Shown: positions 11,923 to 22,361, counted from the stretch's first letter. The stretch: DNA of 64,000 nt from Mycobacterium sp. 852014-50255_SCH5639931 (GCF_001665605.1 NZ_LZSV01000004.1:144109-208108), one strand, 5' to 3'. Notes: generated by a model not told the origin, from the letters alone. Numbers and translations are program-made.

Positions 11923-12981
11923 GTGACGCCCCGCGAGACCAGCGCTGTTGACGCAGCCGGAGGCCTCCAGGCCAACGCCCAAGTACGCAGCAGCATCGAT
12001 GTTCCGCCCGATGTCGTCGTCGGCTTGTTGGGCTCGGCGGACGAAAACCTTCGCGCGCTGGAGCGCAGCCTGAACGCCGACCTGCACGTGCGTGGCAATG
12101 CCGTGACCGTCTCGGGCGAGCCGGCCGACGTCGCACTGGCCGAGCGCGCGATTTCCGAACTGGTCGCGATCGTCGCCAACGGTCAGCCGTTGACGCCGGA
12201 GGTGGTCCGCCACAGCGTCGCCATGCTGGCCGGCACCGACAACGAGTCGCCGGCCGAAGTGCTCACCCTGGACATCTTGTCGCGGCGCGGCAAGACGATC
12301 CGGCCCAAGACGCTGAACCAGAAGCGCTACGTCGACGCGATCGACGCCAACACCATCGTCTTCGGGGTCGGCCCCGCCGGCACCGGCAAGACGTACCTGG
12401 CGATGGCCAAGGCGGTCAGCGCGTTGCAGACCAAACAGGTGAACCGCATCATCCTGACCCGGCCGGCGGTGGAAGCCGGTGAGCGCCTTGGCTTTCTGCC
12501 GGGCACACTGAGCGAGAAGATCGACCCCTATCTGCGGCCGCTGTATGACGCCCTGTACGACATGATGGATCCCGAGCTGATCCCGAAGCTGATGTCCGCC
12601 GGGGTCATCGAGGTCGCGCCGCTGGCGTATATGCGTGGCCGCACACTGAATTCGGCCTTCATCGTCCTCGACGAGGCGCAGAACACCACCGCCGAGCAGA
12701 TGAAGATGTTCCTCACCCGGCTCGGCTTCGGATCGAAGATGGTCATCACCGGCGACATCACCCAGGTGGATCTTCCCGGTGGCGCCAGGTCGGGCCTGCG
12801 GTCGGCGATCGAGATCCTGGACAGCGTCGAGGACATCCACATCGCGGAGCTGACCAGTGTGGACGTAGTGCGCCACCGGCTGGTCTCCGAAATCGTCGAC
12901 GCCTACGCCAAGTTCGAAGAGCCGGGCTTGGGGATGAACCGGGCGGCTCGGCGCGCGTCGGTCTCCCGCGGGCGCCGGTGA
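11923..12981 (+). CDS. phoH: PhoH-like ATPase (PhoH1)
   Basis: Cytoplasmic P-loop ATPase of the PhoH family, often linked with ybeY and RNA metabolism. The 352 residues comprise an N-terminal KH-like RNA-binding part (residues about 20-90) and the ATPase with Walker A GPAGTGKT (about 147-154) and Walker [13 protein letters not shown] 11923 is selected from the family N-terminus; the upstream GAAAGCAGG is only a weak ribosome site. It is followed 30 bp later by ybeY. Confidence 0.93.
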   Translation: MTPRETSAVDAAGGLQANAQVRSSIDVPPDVVVGLLGSADENLRALERSLNADLHVRGNAVTVSGEPADVALAERAISELVAIVANGQPLTPEVVRHSVAMLAGTDNESPAEVLTLDILSRRGKTIRPKTLNQKRYVDAIDANTIVFGVGPAGTGKTYLAMAKAVSALQTKQVNRIILTRPAVEAGERLGFLPGTLSEKIDPYLRPLYDALYDMMDPELIPKLMSAGVIEVAPLAYMRGRTLNSAFIVLDEAQNTTAEQMKMFLTRLGFGSKMVITGDITQVDLPGGARSGLRSAIEILDSVEDIHIAELTSVDVVRHRLVSEIVDAYAKFEEPGLGMNRAARRASVSRGRR

Positions 12982-13011
12982 TGAGGGCTGTGATTGTTTT
13001 ATGGGCGTCTC

Positions 13012-13545
13012 ATGAGCATTGAAGTGTCCAACGAGTCGGGCATTGACGTCTCCGAAACCGAGTTGATCAGCGTCGCACGCTTTGTCATCGCAAAGATGGA
13101 CGTCAACCCGGCGGCCGAGCTGTCGATGGTGCTGTTGGACACCGCGGCCATGGCCGACCTGCACATGCGGTGGATGGACCTGCCCGGGCCGACGGACGTG
13201 ATGAGTTTCCCGATGGACGAGCTCGAGCCGGGCGGCCGGCCCGACGCCCCGGAGCCGGGGCCGTCGATGCTGGGTGACATCGTGCTGTGCCCGGAATTCG
13301 CGGCCGGGCAGGCCGATGCGGCGGGGCACAGCCTCGGCCACGAGTTGGCGCTGTTGACCATCCACGGCGTGCTTCATCTGCTGGGCTACGACCACGGCGA
13401 GCCGGACGAGGAAAAAGAGATGTTCACCCTTCAGGACCGGTTGCTCGAAGAGTGGGTCGCCGAGCAAGTCGAGGCCTACCGCCAGGACCGCCAGCAGGAG
13501 CGGGACCGTCAATTGCTGGACAAGTCAAGGTATTTCGAGAATTGA
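13012..13545 (+). CDS. ybeY: Endoribonuclease / rRNA maturation factor YbeY
   Basis: Zinc-dependent single-strand endoribonuclease acting in 16S rRNA 3' maturation and ribosome quality control. The zinc motif [11 protein letters not shown] (H3xH5xH) is intact and the 177-residue length is normal. I use ATG 13012, which gives the family start MSIEV; an in-frame TTG at 12994 would add six residues. The stop codon overlaps the TTG start of the next gene (TTGA at 13542-13545). Confidence 0.93.
   Translation: MSIEVSNESGIDVSETELISVARFVIAKMDVNPAAELSMVLLDTAAMADLHMRWMDLPGPTDVMSFPMDELEPGGRPDAPEPGPSMLGDIVLCPEFAAGQADAAGHSLGHELALLTIHGVLHLLGYDHGEPDEEKEMFTLQDRLLEEWVAEQVEAYRQDRQQERDRQLLDKSRYFEN
13524..13545 (+). 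repeat. Operon-junction repeat, copy 1 (ybeY end)
   Basis: A 22-bp stretch starting GTCAAGGT and ending TTGA spans the ybeY stop and the next start. It matches 14804-14825 at 17 of 22 positions with the same 18-bp offset from GTCAAGGT to the TTG codon and the same reading frame relative to the upstream gene. Confidence 0.6.
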
Positions 13546-14825
13546 GCCCACGCAAAGCACTCGGGATCGCGGCTGCCGCCGCCCTCGCCTTCGCACCGAT
13601 CTCGTTGGTGGCCACCACGATCGGTGTGGCAGAGGCGGCTCCCTGCGCCGGCAGCGGGTCGAACCCGACCAGCTGCAATTGGTGTCAGTATCTGGTGGCG
13701 CAGTATCACACATCCAACGTTTGCTCCCAGGACGCGCCGCCGCGGCGGGCTCAGCCGTCGCCGAGCCCGGTGCAGATTCCGGAGCTTCCCCCGTACGTCC
13801 CGCCCAGCCCAGTGCCGGTGCAGGCGACACCGCTCACTCCGCCAAACCTGCCGCCCACCAACCCGGTGGCCACGATCAATCCGCCGGGCCCCGACGCGTC
13901 GAGAAACGTCTCGGTGGTGGCACCGCCGAGGGGGCTCGACGTTCTGCCGCAGGCGGTCGCGGCGGCCAAGGCCGCGCCGGCGACGCGGGTCAATCCCGCC
14001 GACCCCCCGAAGCCACCGAAGCAGGTCGACTTCAACCAGCGGGTGCAGAATGTCGTCAGCGGCCACCGGGAAAACGTCGACGTCCTCAAGGTCGACAATC
14101 AGAAGCTGGTCCGCCCCCGCCACTGGGACTACGTCGACTACGACGACGCCTACCGCCGCCCGGCGCTCTTCAACCCTCTCAAAGAGGGCATGGTCTTCCG
14201 CTACTCGTACAACGGCGCCGACCGGGAGGCGTATCTGCCGGCCGGTTCCCGCATCGTGCTGGACGCCGCGACCGTCGGCGTGGTCCCGTTCACCGCGGTC
14301 GGTGACAGCTGGGTGGCGGCGGGCAGCTTCTATGGCGGTGGCTCGGTACCGCCGGACGGCTTCAACGGCCCCCCGCCACCGGACTTCAAGCCGCCGGCCC
14401 CCCCGAAGCTGTACCAGACTGTCCTGGTCTCTGTCCCCGCCGCTAACCAGACGTTGGAGGTCGCCCAGGTGGCGGTGGTGGGCCGGGACGAAAGCCAGCC
14501 CGAGGGCAGTCAGCAGACTTTCCTGCTCGACGACTCCACCCTGGCCTGGGGCGAGATCAACGACTCCAGCAGCAGCGCCCAAATCAGGGTGACCAAGAGC
14601 CAGTCGTTACCGCACGCCGGGCCGACCGACGACGGCAACTTCCTGGTGGTGCTGGCGGTTCGCCCGCACGAGGAGCCGACCCAACCCGCCCAGCCGTGGT
14701 GGCCCTCGGCGCTGGGCTACGGGGTGCTGGGGGTAGTGGTGTGCCTTGGCGCCTGGGCCCTCAACCGGAAACGGAGCGACGACGTAGGGGAGCCCGCCAC
14801 CACGTCAAGGTCTTCCGGCAGTTGA
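13542..14825 (+). CDS. Secreted/membrane-anchored Pro-rich protein of unknown function
   Basis: I do not recognise a domain. The 427-residue product begins with a signal peptide ([20 protein letters not shown], likely cleavage after AEA), a cysteine-containing segment ([12 protein letters not shown]), a Pro-rich stretch of ~60 residues, a folded-looking middle ([43 protein letters not shown]) and a C-terminal membrane helix ([16 protein letters not shown]) followed by basic residues. It would be exported and anchored with a short cytoplasmic tail. The TTG start overlaps the ybeY stop and its own stop overlaps the next TTG start. In M. tuberculosis ybeY is followed directly by the CBS-domain gene, so this gene looks like an insertion into a conserved operon. 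Confidence 0.8.
   Translation: MSPRKALGIAAAAALAFAPISLVATTIGVAEAAPCAGSGSNPTSCNWCQYLVAQYHTSNVCSQDAPPRRAQPSPSPVQIPELPPYVPPSPVPVQATPLTPPNLPPTNPVATINPPGPDASRNVSVVAPPRGLDVLPQAVAAAKAAPATRVNPADPPKPPKQVDFNQRVQNVVSGHRENVDVLKVDNQKLVRPRHWDYVDYDDAYRRPALFNPLKEGMVFRYSYNGADREAYLPAGSRIVLDAATVGVVPFTAVGDSWVAAGSFYGGGSVPPDGFNGPPPPDFKPPAPPKLYQTVLVSVPAANQTLEVAQVAVVGRDESQPEGSQQTFLLDDSTLAWGEINDSSSSAQIRVTKSQSLPHAGPTDDGNFLVVLAVRPHEEPTQPAQPWWPSALGYGVLGVVVCLGAWALNRKRSDDVGEPATTSRSSGS
14804..14825 (+). repeat. Operon-junction repeat, copy 2 (before CBS-domain gene)
   Basis: Second copy of the 22-bp junction seen at 13524-13545. The upstream gene ends TSR-SSGS-stop here and KSR-YFEN-stop there, in the same frame, and both end in TTGA. 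Confidence 0.6.
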
Positions 14826-16126
14826 CCGGTCTTTCTTGGCTGCTCGGCGCGATGGCGCTCATCGCTATCGGCGGGCTTTTCGCGGCGATCGACGCCGCCA
14901 TCAGCACCGTGTCGCTGGCCCGGGTCCAGGAGCTGGTTCGCGAGGAGCGGCCCGGCGCCGTGTCACTGGCCGAGGTGATGGCCGAGCGGCCGCGCTATAT
15001 CAACCTGGTTGTGCTGCTGCGCATCACGTGCGAAATCACGGCGACCGTGCTGTTGGTGCTGTTCTTGTACGACAACTTCGGCCTGAACTGGGCGTTGTTT
15101 GGGGCCGCCGCCACCATGGTGGTGATGAGTTTCGTCGTCATCGGGGTCGGTCCGCGCACCCTCGGTCGCCAGCACGCGTATTCCATCTCGTTGACGACAG
15201 CCGTTCCGCTGCGGCTCATTTCGTGGTTGTTGATGCCGCTCAGCCGGTTGCTGGTGGTCCTGGGTAATGCGCTGACACCCGGCCGCGGCCTGCGCAACGG
15301 GCCGTTCGCATCCGAGATCGAGCTTCGCGAAGTCGTGGACCTGGCCCAGCAGCGCGGCGTGGTCGCCGCCGACGAACGCCGGATGATCGAATCGGTCTTC
15401 GAGCTCGGTGACACCCCGGCCCGCGAGGTGATGGTGCCGCGCACGGAGATGATCTGGATCGAAAGCGACAAGCTTGCCAGTCAAGCGTTGAACCTCGCGG
15501 TGCGCAGCGGGCACTCCCGCATCCCGGTGATCGGCGAGAATGTCGACGATATTGTCGGCGTCGTATACCTCAAAGACCTTGTGCAGCAGAGCTTTCTGTC
15601 GGGGGATGGCGGTCGTGGCATTACCGTGGCGCAGGTGATGCGTCCGGCGGTGTTCGTGCCGGACTCCAAGCCGCTGGATACGCTGCTGCGCGAAATGCAG
15701 CGCGACCGCAACCACATGGCCCTCCTCGTCGACGAGTACGGCGCGATAGCCGGCCTGGTGAGCATCGAAGACGTGCTGGAAGAGATCGTCGGCGAGATCG
15801 CCGACGAGTATGACCAGGCGGAGACGGCACCGATAGAAGACTTGGGCGACAGACGTTTCCGCGTCTCGGCGCGGTTGCCGATCGAGGACCTCGGCGAGCT
15901 CTACGACGTGGATTTCGACGACGACCTCGACGTCGATACCGTCGGCGGCCTGCTCGCCCTGGAACTGGGCCGGGTTCCGCTGCCCGGGGCCGAGGTGGTC
16001 TCACATGGCCTGCGGCTGCAAGCCGAAGGCGGCACCGACCACCGGGGGCGGGTACGGATCGGCACGGTCCTGCTGAGCCCCGCCGCGCCCGAGTCCAACG
16101 GTTCCGACGGAGAGAACCCGCAATGA
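14822..16126 (+). CDS. CorC/HlyC-type membrane protein with CBS domains (Rv2366c-like)
   Basis: Membrane protein of the CNNM/CorC (HlyC) family, implicated in divalent-cation handling. The 434-residue product has an N-terminal DUF21 membrane domain with several helices (residues about 1-135), a CBS pair (from about 200: [46 protein letters not shown]) and the C-terminal CorC_HlyC domain ([18 protein letters not shown]). TTG 14822 yields MTGLSW, which matches the known orthologue's MTG start, and overlaps the previous stop. The C-terminus ends 64 bp before era. Confidence 0.9.
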   Translation: MTGLSWLLGAMALIAIGGLFAAIDAAISTVSLARVQELVREERPGAVSLAEVMAERPRYINLVVLLRITCEITATVLLVLFLYDNFGLNWALFGAAATMVVMSFVVIGVGPRTLGRQHAYSISLTTAVPLRLISWLLMPLSRLLVVLGNALTPGRGLRNGPFASEIELREVVDLAQQRGVVAADERRMIESVFELGDTPAREVMVPRTEMIWIESDKLASQALNLAVRSGHSRIPVIGENVDDIVGVVYLKDLVQQSFLSGDGGRGITVAQVMRPAVFVPDSKPLDTLLREMQRDRNHMALLVDEYGAIAGLVSIEDVLEEIVGEIADEYDQAETAPIEDLGDRRFRVSARLPIEDLGELYDVDFDDDLDVDTVGGLLALELGRVPLPGAEVVSHGLRLQAEGGTDHRGRVRIGTVLLSPAAPESNGSDGENPQ

Positions 16127-16190
16127 CGCCGAGCGTCCGCCTAATTCAGCACATCAGCCCCGAACTCGCACCGTGTGCACCTCCGACGAC

Positions 16191-17090
16191 ATGACCGAAT
16201 TCCATTCCGGTTTCGTGTGTTTGGTCGGCCGGCCGAACACCGGTAAGTCGACGCTGACCAACGCGCTCGTCGGCACCAAGGTGGCGATCACCTCGACGCG
16301 GCCGCAGACCACCCGGCACACCATCCGCGGCATCGTGCACCGGGAGAACTTTCAGATCATCCTGGTCGACACGCCGGGCCTGCACCGGCCGCGCACTCTG
16401 CTGGGCAAGCGGCTCAACGACCTGGTGCGCGACACCTATGCCGAGGTCGACGTGATCGGGTTGTGCATCCCGGCCGACGAGGCGATCGGCCCGGGTGACC
16501 GCTGGATCGTCGACCAAATCCGTTCGAACGCACCGAAGACGGCGCTGGTGGCCATCGTCACCAAGATCGACAAGGTGCCCAGGGACCGGGTGGCCGCGCA
16601 GCTGCTCGCGGTCAGCGAGCTGGTCGGCGACTCGGCGGAAATCGTTCCGGTGTCGGCGACCACCGGGGCGCAGGTGGACGTGCTGATCGACGTGCTCGCC
16701 GCGGCGCTGCCCCCCGGCCCGGCGTACTACCCCGACGGCGAGCTGACCGACGAGCCCGAGGAAGTTCTGATGGCGGAGCTCATCCGCGAGGCCGCCCTGG
16801 AGGGCGTCCGCGACGAGCTGCCGCATTCGTTGGCGGTGGTCATCGACGAGATCAACCCCCGGGAGGACCGCGACGACCTCATCGACGTGCACGCGCTGCT
16901 CTTCGTCGAGCGCGACAGCCAGAAGGGGATCATCATCGGCAAAGGCGGCGCCCGACTGCGACAGGTGGGCACCGCGGCGCGCGGCCAGATCGAAAAGTTG
17001 CTCGGCACCAAGGTCTACCTTCAACTGCGCGTCAAGGTCGCCAAGAACTGGCAGAGCGACCCCAAACAGCTTGGCCGGCTTGGCTTCTGA
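16191..17090 (+). CDS. era: GTPase Era
   Basis: Ribosome-assembly GTPase that binds the 3' end of 16S rRNA. G motifs are visible: G1 GRPNTGKST, G3 DTPG, G4 TKID, and the C-terminal KH domain with GIIIGKGGARLRQVG. ATG 16191 gives 299 residues, the length of the M. tuberculosis protein; a GTG at 16173 would add six residues. Era closes the ybeY-CBS-era run and faces amiA2 convergently across 69 bp, which contain a short hairpin-capable stretch (CGAAG-TCAA-CTTCG) but no poly-T tract. Confidence 0.96.
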   Translation: MTEFHSGFVCLVGRPNTGKSTLTNALVGTKVAITSTRPQTTRHTIRGIVHRENFQIILVDTPGLHRPRTLLGKRLNDLVRDTYAEVDVIGLCIPADEAIGPGDRWIVDQIRSNAPKTALVAIVTKIDKVPRDRVAAQLLAVSELVGDSAEIVPVSATTGAQVDVLIDVLAAALPPGPAYYPDGELTDEPEEVLMAELIREAALEGVRDELPHSLAVVIDEINPREDRDDLIDVHALLFVERDSQKGIIIGKGGARLRQVGTAARGQIEKLLGTKVYLQLRVKVAKNWQSDPKQLGRLGF

Positions 17091-17159
17091 AGCGCCGGCG
17101 CCGTCGAAAGCCGAAGCCGCTCAAGCGAAGTCAACTTCGGTGATGTGCCGCTTCGGGAT

Positions 17160-18656
17160 TCACCTTCGCGGCGGTCCACCGGACACCGGCGGCGTGCCCG
17201 TTTCCGCGGTCCACCACATCGTCGGCTGCTTGGTCGACCACCCGCACACGGCCTCCAGTTCGGCGGCCAGCGAGATCAGCATGCCCTCGCTGTTGTGCGG
17301 CCCCATCAACTGCACTCCGATCGGCAGCCCCTCGGAGGTGAACCCCGCCGGCACGTTGATCGACGGCCAGCCCAGCACATTCCACGGGAAGGTCAGTGGG
17401 CAGGCGGCGATCATCGCTCGATCGGTGCCGAAGCCGCTCAACCGGTCGAAGGCGCGCGCCGGCGGCGGCGGCTGGGCGGTGGTCGGAGCCACGACGACAT
17501 CGACGATGTCGAAGATCGAACCCACCCGACGCTGGGCCTCGGTTTCGTGCCGGCGCGCGGTGCGCAGGATCGCCTGACCAAGCACGTGGCCCACCCGCAA
17601 GTTGGACACCGTGCGGGGGTCGAGGATCACCCCGTCGCCCAGCCGCTCCTCCCAGTCCCGCAGGCCGGCGGTGGACCGGGCGAGGAAATCCCACGACAGC
17701 CGCAGCCCGTAGTCGGGGTTGCCCGGCACCACGGTGTGGCCGAGCAGCTCGAGCTGCCGGGCCACGGCTCGCGTCGCCGCCAGGATCTCGGGATGCAGCT
17801 TGGACCGAAAACCGGTGTACGGGAACCGGGTTGACAGCGCGATGTTCAGCGGGCCGGGCGCGATACCGACATAGTCGGAGGCGGTGATCGGGGGCGGCTT
17901 GTGCCGGTCGCCCTCGACGTTGCCCGACGCCGCGTCGAGCACCAACGCCGCATCGGCCACCGTTCGGGCCAGCACACCGTTGACCGTGATGCCGTTGAAC
18001 GCCTCGGGCAGTGGCCAGGTGGAGATGCGGCCGCGCTGCGGCTTGATGCCCACCAGGTGCGTCCACGCGGCGGGGATGCGGACGCTGCCCGCCCCATCGG
18101 AGCCGATCGCCGCGGTGACGAGTCCCGCGGCCACCGCGGCCGCGCTGCCCCCCGAGGAGCCGCCCGGGGTGTGCCGGCGCGACCAGGGGTTGCGGGTATG
18201 CCCGAACCCGGGTCCGCTGGTGAACGGCCACTGGCCCAGCTCGCAGGTGTTGGTCTTGCCGACGATCACCGCGCCCGCGGCCTTCAGGCGGCGAACCACC
18301 TCGGCGTCGTGGGTGGCGGGTGGGACATATCCCTCGGTGCCGAAGGCGGTCGGCACTCCAGCAACGTCGACGTCGTCCTTGACCGCGATCGGGATGCCCA
18401 GCAACGGCGCCGTGTCTCCGGCCGCCCGCCGCCGGTCGGCCGCCGCCGCGTCGGCCAGGGCCGACTCGGTGAGCACCACGCGGAAGGCGTTCAGCGTGGG
18501 CTGGCTGGCGTGGATGGCGTGCAGGGACCGGCGCACCAGTGTGACCGAAGTCACGGACCGGCTGGCAAGCTGATAGAGCAGGTCAGTGAGTGTGGGCAGG
18601 CGCTGGCCACCGGATCCGAAAATGGATCCAGGACCTGACTCGGAAGCGCCAATCAC
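17160..18656 (-). CDS. amiA2: Amidase AmiA2
   Basis: Amidase-signature enzyme that hydrolyses an acyl-amide bond; the natural substrate is unknown. The Ser-cisSer-Lys triad is visible as Lys in GIPIAVKDDVD, the linking Ser in TPGGSSGGSAAA and the nucleophile Ser in DGAGSVRIPAA. The 498-residue length is slightly above the M. tuberculosis protein because of a longer C-terminal tail (TPPVSGGPPRR). GTG 18656 gives the start MIGAS. It is divergent from recO with 62 bp between starts. Confidence 0.93.
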   Translation of the reverse strand: MIGASESGPGSIFGSGGQRLPTLTDLLYQLASRSVTSVTLVRRSLHAIHASQPTLNAFRVVLTESALADAAAADRRRAAGDTAPLLGIPIAVKDDVDVAGVPTAFGTEGYVPPATHDAEVVRRLKAAGAVIVGKTNTCELGQWPFTSGPGFGHTRNPWSRRHTPGGSSGGSAAAVAAGLVTAAIGSDGAGSVRIPAAWTHLVGIKPQRGRISTWPLPEAFNGITVNGVLARTVADAALVLDAASGNVEGDRHKPPPITASDYVGIAPGPLNIALSTRFPYTGFRSKLHPEILAATRAVARQLELLGHTVVPGNPDYGLRLSWDFLARSTAGLRDWEERLGDGVILDPRTVSNLRVGHVLGQAILRTARRHETEAQRRVGSIFDIVDVVVAPTTAQPPPPARAFDRLSGFGTDRAMIAACPLTFPWNVLGWPSINVPAGFTSEGLPIGVQLMGPHNSEGMLISLAAELEAVCGWSTKQPTMWWTAETGTPPVSGGPPRR

Positions 18657-18718
18657 GGGGTACGAGACTAACCGGCGCGGATACCAGCATTGTCGCGGCG
18701 GGGTGCAAAACTATTGTG

Positions 18719-19513
18719 ATGCGGCTGTATCGAGACCGGGCGGTGGTGTTGCGCCAACACAAGCTCGGCGAAGCCGACCGGATCGTCACGCTGCTCACTC
18801 GCGACCACGGATTGGTTCGGGCGGTGGCGAAGGGCGTTCGTCGCACCCGCAGCAAATTCGGCGCGCGGCTGGAACCGTTCGCGCACATCGACGCGCAACT
18901 GCATCCCGGCCGCAACCTCGACATCGTCACCCAGGTCGTCTCGATCGACGCGTTCGCCACCGACATCGTCAGCGATTACGGCCGCTACACCTGCGGGTGC
19001 GCGATGCTGGAAACCGCCGAACGCCTCGCCGGGGAGGAGCGGGCCCCCGCCCCGGCCCTGCACCGGCTCACGGTCAGCGCCTTGCGGGCGGTGGCCGACG
19101 GGCGCCGCTCCCGGGACCTGCTGCTGGACGCCTACCTGCTGCGTGCCATGGGCATCGCCGGATGGGCGCCGGCGCTGACCGAGTGCGCCCGGTGCGCCAC
19201 ACCAGGGCCGCACCGCGCGTTCCATGTCGGCGCCGGGGGCAGCGTCTGCACGCACTGCCGTCCGGCCGGTTCGACGACACCGCCGCCGGGCGTGCTGGAT
19301 CTGATGTCCGCGCTGCACGACGGCGATTGGGAGTTCGCCGAAGAGGCCCCGCAATCGCACCGCAGCTACGTCAGCGGACTGGTGGCCGCGCACCTGCAAT
19401 GGCATCTGGAACGCCAGCTCAAGACGTTGCCACTGGTGGAACGGCCGTATCACGTCGACCGCACCATCGCCGAACGGCGCGCAGCGCTGATGGAGCAGTT
19501 GGACTGTGGCTAA
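18719..19513 (+). CDS. recO: DNA repair protein RecO
   Basis: Recombination mediator that helps load RecA with RecR on gapped DNA. The 264-residue product has the N-terminal OB fold ([23 protein letters not shown]) and a zinc-finger pair, CARC and CTHC, near residues 155-180. ATG 18719 is chosen because it starts the conserved OB fold; the open frame upstream shows no family sequence. It overlaps uppS by 8 bp, forming the recO-uppS-YbjN run. Confidence 0.95.
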   Translation: MRLYRDRAVVLRQHKLGEADRIVTLLTRDHGLVRAVAKGVRRTRSKFGARLEPFAHIDAQLHPGRNLDIVTQVVSIDAFATDIVSDYGRYTCGCAMLETAERLAGEERAPAPALHRLTVSALRAVADGRRSRDLLLDAYLLRAMGIAGWAPALTECARCATPGPHRAFHVGAGGSVCTHCRPAGSTTPPPGVLDLMSALHDGDWEFAEEAPQSHRSYVSGLVAAHLQWHLERQLKTLPLVERPYHVDRTIAERRAALMEQLDCG

Positions 19514-20396
19514 AGCTGAGCGCAAGCTCAAGTCGACCGACTTCCCGCAGCTGCCCCCGGCGCCCGACGATTACCCGGTTTTCCCCGACAAATCGACATG
19601 GCCGGTGGTCTTCCCCGAGCTGCCGCCGTCTCGTGACGGCGGCCCGAGCCGGCCGCCGCAGCACACCTCGAAAGCGACCCCGCCGCGTATTCCGGCGGAC
19701 CGATTGCCCAATCATGTGGCCATCGTCATGGACGGCAACGGCCGCTGGGCCACCGAACAGGGACTGACCCGCACCGATGGCCACCGGGCCGGCGAGGCGG
19801 TAGTCATTGACGTCGTCTGTGGCGCAATCGAAATCGGCATCAAGTGGCTGAGCCTTTATGCGTTTTCCACCGAGAACTGGAAGCGGTCCCCCGAAGAGGT
19901 CCGCTTCCTGATGGGCTTCAACCGGGACGTGGTCCGCATGCGCCGGGTGAACTTGAAGACCATCGGGGTCAAAATCCGGTGGGTGGGTTCGCGGCCACGG
20001 CTGTGGCGCAGCGTGATCAATGAGTTGGCGATCGCGGAGGACATGACGAAGGACAACGACGTCATCACGGTCAACTACTGCGTCAACTACGGCGGTCGTG
20101 CCGAAATCGCGGACGCCGCAAAGGAAATCGCGCGCTTAGCCGCCGCCGGCAGGCTGAACCCGGAACGCATCACGGAGTCGACGGTGGCACATCACCTGCA
20201 ACGGCCCGACATCCCCGACGTGGACCTCTTCCTGAGGACCTCGGGGGAGCAGCGGTCCAGCAACTTCATGCTGTGGCAGGCCGCGTACGCCGAGTACATT
20301 TTCCAGGACAAGCTGTGGCCCGACTACGACCGCCGCGACCTGTGGGCGGCGTGCGAGGAATACGCTTCGCGCAACAGAAGATTCGGGAGCGCCTGA
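19506..20396 (+). CDS. uppS: Decaprenyl diphosphate synthase (long-chain cis-prenyltransferase)
   Basis: Makes decaprenyl diphosphate, the lipid carrier for peptidoglycan, arabinogalactan and lipoarabinomannan assembly. The 296-residue product equals the M. tuberculosis Rv2361c length. Motifs are [13 protein letters not shown] (catalytic Asp), [22 protein letters not shown] [13 protein letters not shown], and [20 protein letters not shown] Pro-rich N-terminal extension of about 65 residues precedes the catalytic part. The GTG start lies within the recO 3' end, and its stop overlaps the next gene by TGATG. Confidence 0.95.
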   Translation: MAKAERKLKSTDFPQLPPAPDDYPVFPDKSTWPVVFPELPPSRDGGPSRPPQHTSKATPPRIPADRLPNHVAIVMDGNGRWATEQGLTRTDGHRAGEAVVIDVVCGAIEIGIKWLSLYAFSTENWKRSPEEVRFLMGFNRDVVRMRRVNLKTIGVKIRWVGSRPRLWRSVINELAIAEDMTKDNDVITVNYCVNYGGRAEIADAAKEIARLAAAGRLNPERITESTVAHHLQRPDIPDVDLFLRTSGEQRSSNFMLWQAAYAEYIFQDKLWPDYDRRDLWAACEEYASRNRRFGSA

Positions 20397-20824
20397 TGCC
20401 ATCACTGCAGGAACGTCTGGCGTCGGCACTCGGCGTGGTCCTTGCGGTCGAGGAGGAGTCCGACGGGGCGCTGACGGTGCGCCATGCCGGGACCATCGCG
20501 TCGTTGCGGGTGGTGAACATCGCCGACGACCTCGACCTGGTGTCGCTCACCCAAGTCTTGGCGTGGGACCTGCCGCTGACGAAGAAGATCAGCGATCAGG
20601 TCGCCAAGCAGGCCCGCACCAGCAACTTCGGCAGCGTCACGATGGTCGAGAAGGTCAACGAGAAGGCCGTGCAACGCAACTCGGGCAAGGGCGCGGCCAA
20701 GACCGCCGACGTGATGCTGCGCTACAACTTTCCCGGCGGCGGCCTGACCGACGACGCGCTGCGCACCCTGGTTCTGTTGGTGCTGGATAGCGGCATCGAG
20801 ATACGTCGCACATTGACGGGTTAG
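20396..20824 (+). CDS. YbjN-domain conserved protein (Rv2360c-like)
   Basis: A 142-residue protein of the YbjN/sensory-transduction-regulator type fold, translationally coupled to uppS (TGATG at 20394-20398). The body is LTVRHAGTIASLRVVNIADDL, VSLTQVLAWDLPL and TADVMLRYNFPG, typical of the small gene after uppS in mycobacteria. No catalytic residues are evident. Function unknown; coupling suggests coexpression with cell-envelope lipid-carrier synthesis and recO. Confidence 0.8.
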   Translation: MPSLQERLASALGVVLAVEEESDGALTVRHAGTIASLRVVNIADDLDLVSLTQVLAWDLPLTKKISDQVAKQARTSNFGSVTMVEKVNEKAVQRNSGKGAAKTADVMLRYNFPGGGLTDDALRTLVLLVLDSGIEIRRTLTG

Positions 20825-20828
20825 GGCT

Positions 20829-21830
20829 CTAGGACACCGCCGACTCGGCCAGCGCGATGGCTGCCGATCCGCGGGCGTTTTCGGCCACGCGGGTCTGCAG
20901 CAACGAGCGTAGGAGGTCTTGGTCGTGCTGAGCCGGCCGGGTCGAGTCGACGAACCGCTCGACGACTTCGACGAAGCGATCCGGGTCGTCTTTGAAAGGC
21001 ATGTGCCCGGAGTTTTCGAAGATCTCTAAGCGTGACCCGGGCACCGCATCGTGGGCCACCCGGGCGTGGTCTACCGGGATCACGAAGTCGTCCTCACCCC
21101 AGATCACTTGCACCGGAATGGGTTGCGCGAGATAGCTTCGGTCCAGCATTGTGACGAATTGGCCGCGCCTGTCCACTACCGACCGCAAGGTGCGCGCGAA
21201 CGCCGACAATGCGCGCGGGTCCCGGAAGCCTTCGAGCAGATTCACCACATCGGCGACGTCGTGCCCGAGGTTGGTGGGGCCCAGTACGGTAGCCATGGCC
21301 CGCCCGAACAGTCGGATCGCCGGCATCACGCCCGGCATGCGCAGCATCGCCAGGGCCTCGCTGCCCAACGGCATCGCCGCCAATCGCAAGGCCACGCTTA
21401 CTTCCTGGGCGACGCCACCGCTGCTGACCAGCACGATGCGCTCTACCAGCTGCGGGTACTGATAGGCGAATTGCATTGCGACACCGCCACCGAACGAATG
21501 CCCGACCAGGGTGACACGGTCAATGTCAAGCGCGGCAAGTAGGTCACGCATGCCGTTCGCGAAGGCCGCCAATGAGTAGTCGGCGCGTGGTTTGTCCGAT
21601 TCCCCGTGGCCCAGCAGGTCCGGTGCGATGACCGTGAACCGTCGCGCAAGTTTGGCGTGCACGGGCTCCCATGCCGTGGACTTGTCGCCGACGCCGTGGA
21701 TCAGCAACAGAGCCGGTCCCGACCCGGCGACCCGGAAGGCACGTCGGTAGCCGTGAATGGTGCGAAATTGCAGTGACGGAGCCTCGACGTCGCGTACCGG
21801 CCGCAGATGGGGCGATGGGTGGTGCCGCAT
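20829..21830 (-). CDS. Alpha/beta hydrolase (Rv2715-like)
   Basis: A 333-residue alpha/beta-fold hydrolase. The oxyanion-region motif LLIHGVGDKS, nucleophile elbow VGHSFGGG, acidic residue region IWGEDDFVIP and catalytic His in FENSGHMPF are all present. It resembles the mycobacterial Rv2715 family, whose N-terminus also reads NLRPVRDV-type, here HLRPVRDV. It is not at this position in M. tuberculosis, where the YbjN gene is followed directly by zur, so it is an extra gene here. The substrate is unknown. Confidence 0.85.
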   Translation of the reverse strand: MRHHPSPHLRPVRDVEAPSLQFRTIHGYRRAFRVAGSGPALLLIHGVGDKSTAWEPVHAKLARRFTVIAPDLLGHGESDKPRADYSLAAFANGMRDLLAALDIDRVTLVGHSFGGGVAMQFAYQYPQLVERIVLVSSGGVAQEVSVALRLAAMPLGSEALAMLRMPGVMPAIRLFGRAMATVLGPTNLGHDVADVVNLLEGFRDPRALSAFARTLRSVVDRRGQFVTMLDRSYLAQPIPVQVIWGEDDFVIPVDHARVAHDAVPGSRLEIFENSGHMPFKDDPDRFVEVVERFVDSTRPAQHDQDLLRSLLQTRVAENARGSAAIALAESAVS

Positions 21831-21968
21831 GGTGCTCTCACTTCCCTAGAGTTCTTGGTTGTCTCGGCCCGTGGGCCACTCATGGGTAGGAGCACGCGGC
21901 GGGCGCGTGTTGGACACTTTTTTCAGAACTTTTTTCCGCCGTGCCGCGTTCGGACGGCTCGGGTCAAC

Positions 21969-22361
21969 CTAGGACCCGCACTGTGAACACGTGCCGAAGA
22001 TCTCGATGGTGTGGCTGACGTCGGAATAGCCGTGTTTGGACGCGACTTGCGCCGCCCACTGTTCGACCTCGTGGTCGCCGACTTCGATGGTGGAACCGCA
22101 GCTGCGACAGACCAGATGGTGATGGTGGTGTTCGGAGCACCTGCGGTAGACCGACTCGCCGGTGTCGGTGCGCAGCGTGTCGACCATTCCCGCCGCCGCC
22201 ATTGATTGCAGCGTCCGGTAGACGGTGGTCAGCCCGATGTTCTCGCCGCGGCGGCGCAGTTCGTCGTGCAACTCCTGCGCCGAGCGGAAGTCGTCGAGGG
22301 TGTCCATCAGCGTGGAGATCGCCGCCCGCTGACGGGTCGACCGGACACTCGCGCCTGTCAT
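21969..22361 (-). CDS. zur: Zinc uptake regulator Zur (FurB)
   Basis: Fur-family repressor that senses zinc and controls uptake and zinc-sparing ribosomal genes. The 130 residues show a winged helix (LTTVYRTLQSMAAAGMVD), the His-rich sensor stretch CSEHHHHHLVCRSCG and a C-terminal CSQC pair, which give the two CxxC structural zinc sites. Its ATG overlaps the stop of smtB by 4 bp, so smtB-zur form one operon with smtB first, as in M. tuberculosis. Confidence 0.95.
   Translation of the reverse strand: MTGASVRSTRQRAAISTLMDTLDDFRSAQELHDELRRRGENIGLTTVYRTLQSMAAAGMVDTLRTDTGESVYRRCSEHHHHHLVCRSCGSTIEVGDHEVEQWAAQVASKHGYSDVSHTIEIFGTCSQCGS

Noticed and set aside
11869..13512. 547-codon minus-strand frame opposite phoH/ybeY
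   Set aside because: Antisense to two clearly recognised genes, with no motifs of its own.
17091..17159. Rho-independent terminator between era and amiA2
   Set aside because: The hairpin CGAAG-TCAA-CTTCG is short and not followed by a T tract.
21890..21968. Transcription signals or small gene between the hydrolase and zur
   Set aside because: Short T-rich runs (CTTTTTTCAG, CTTTTTTCC) occur, but no hairpin or ribosome site supports a terminator or gene.
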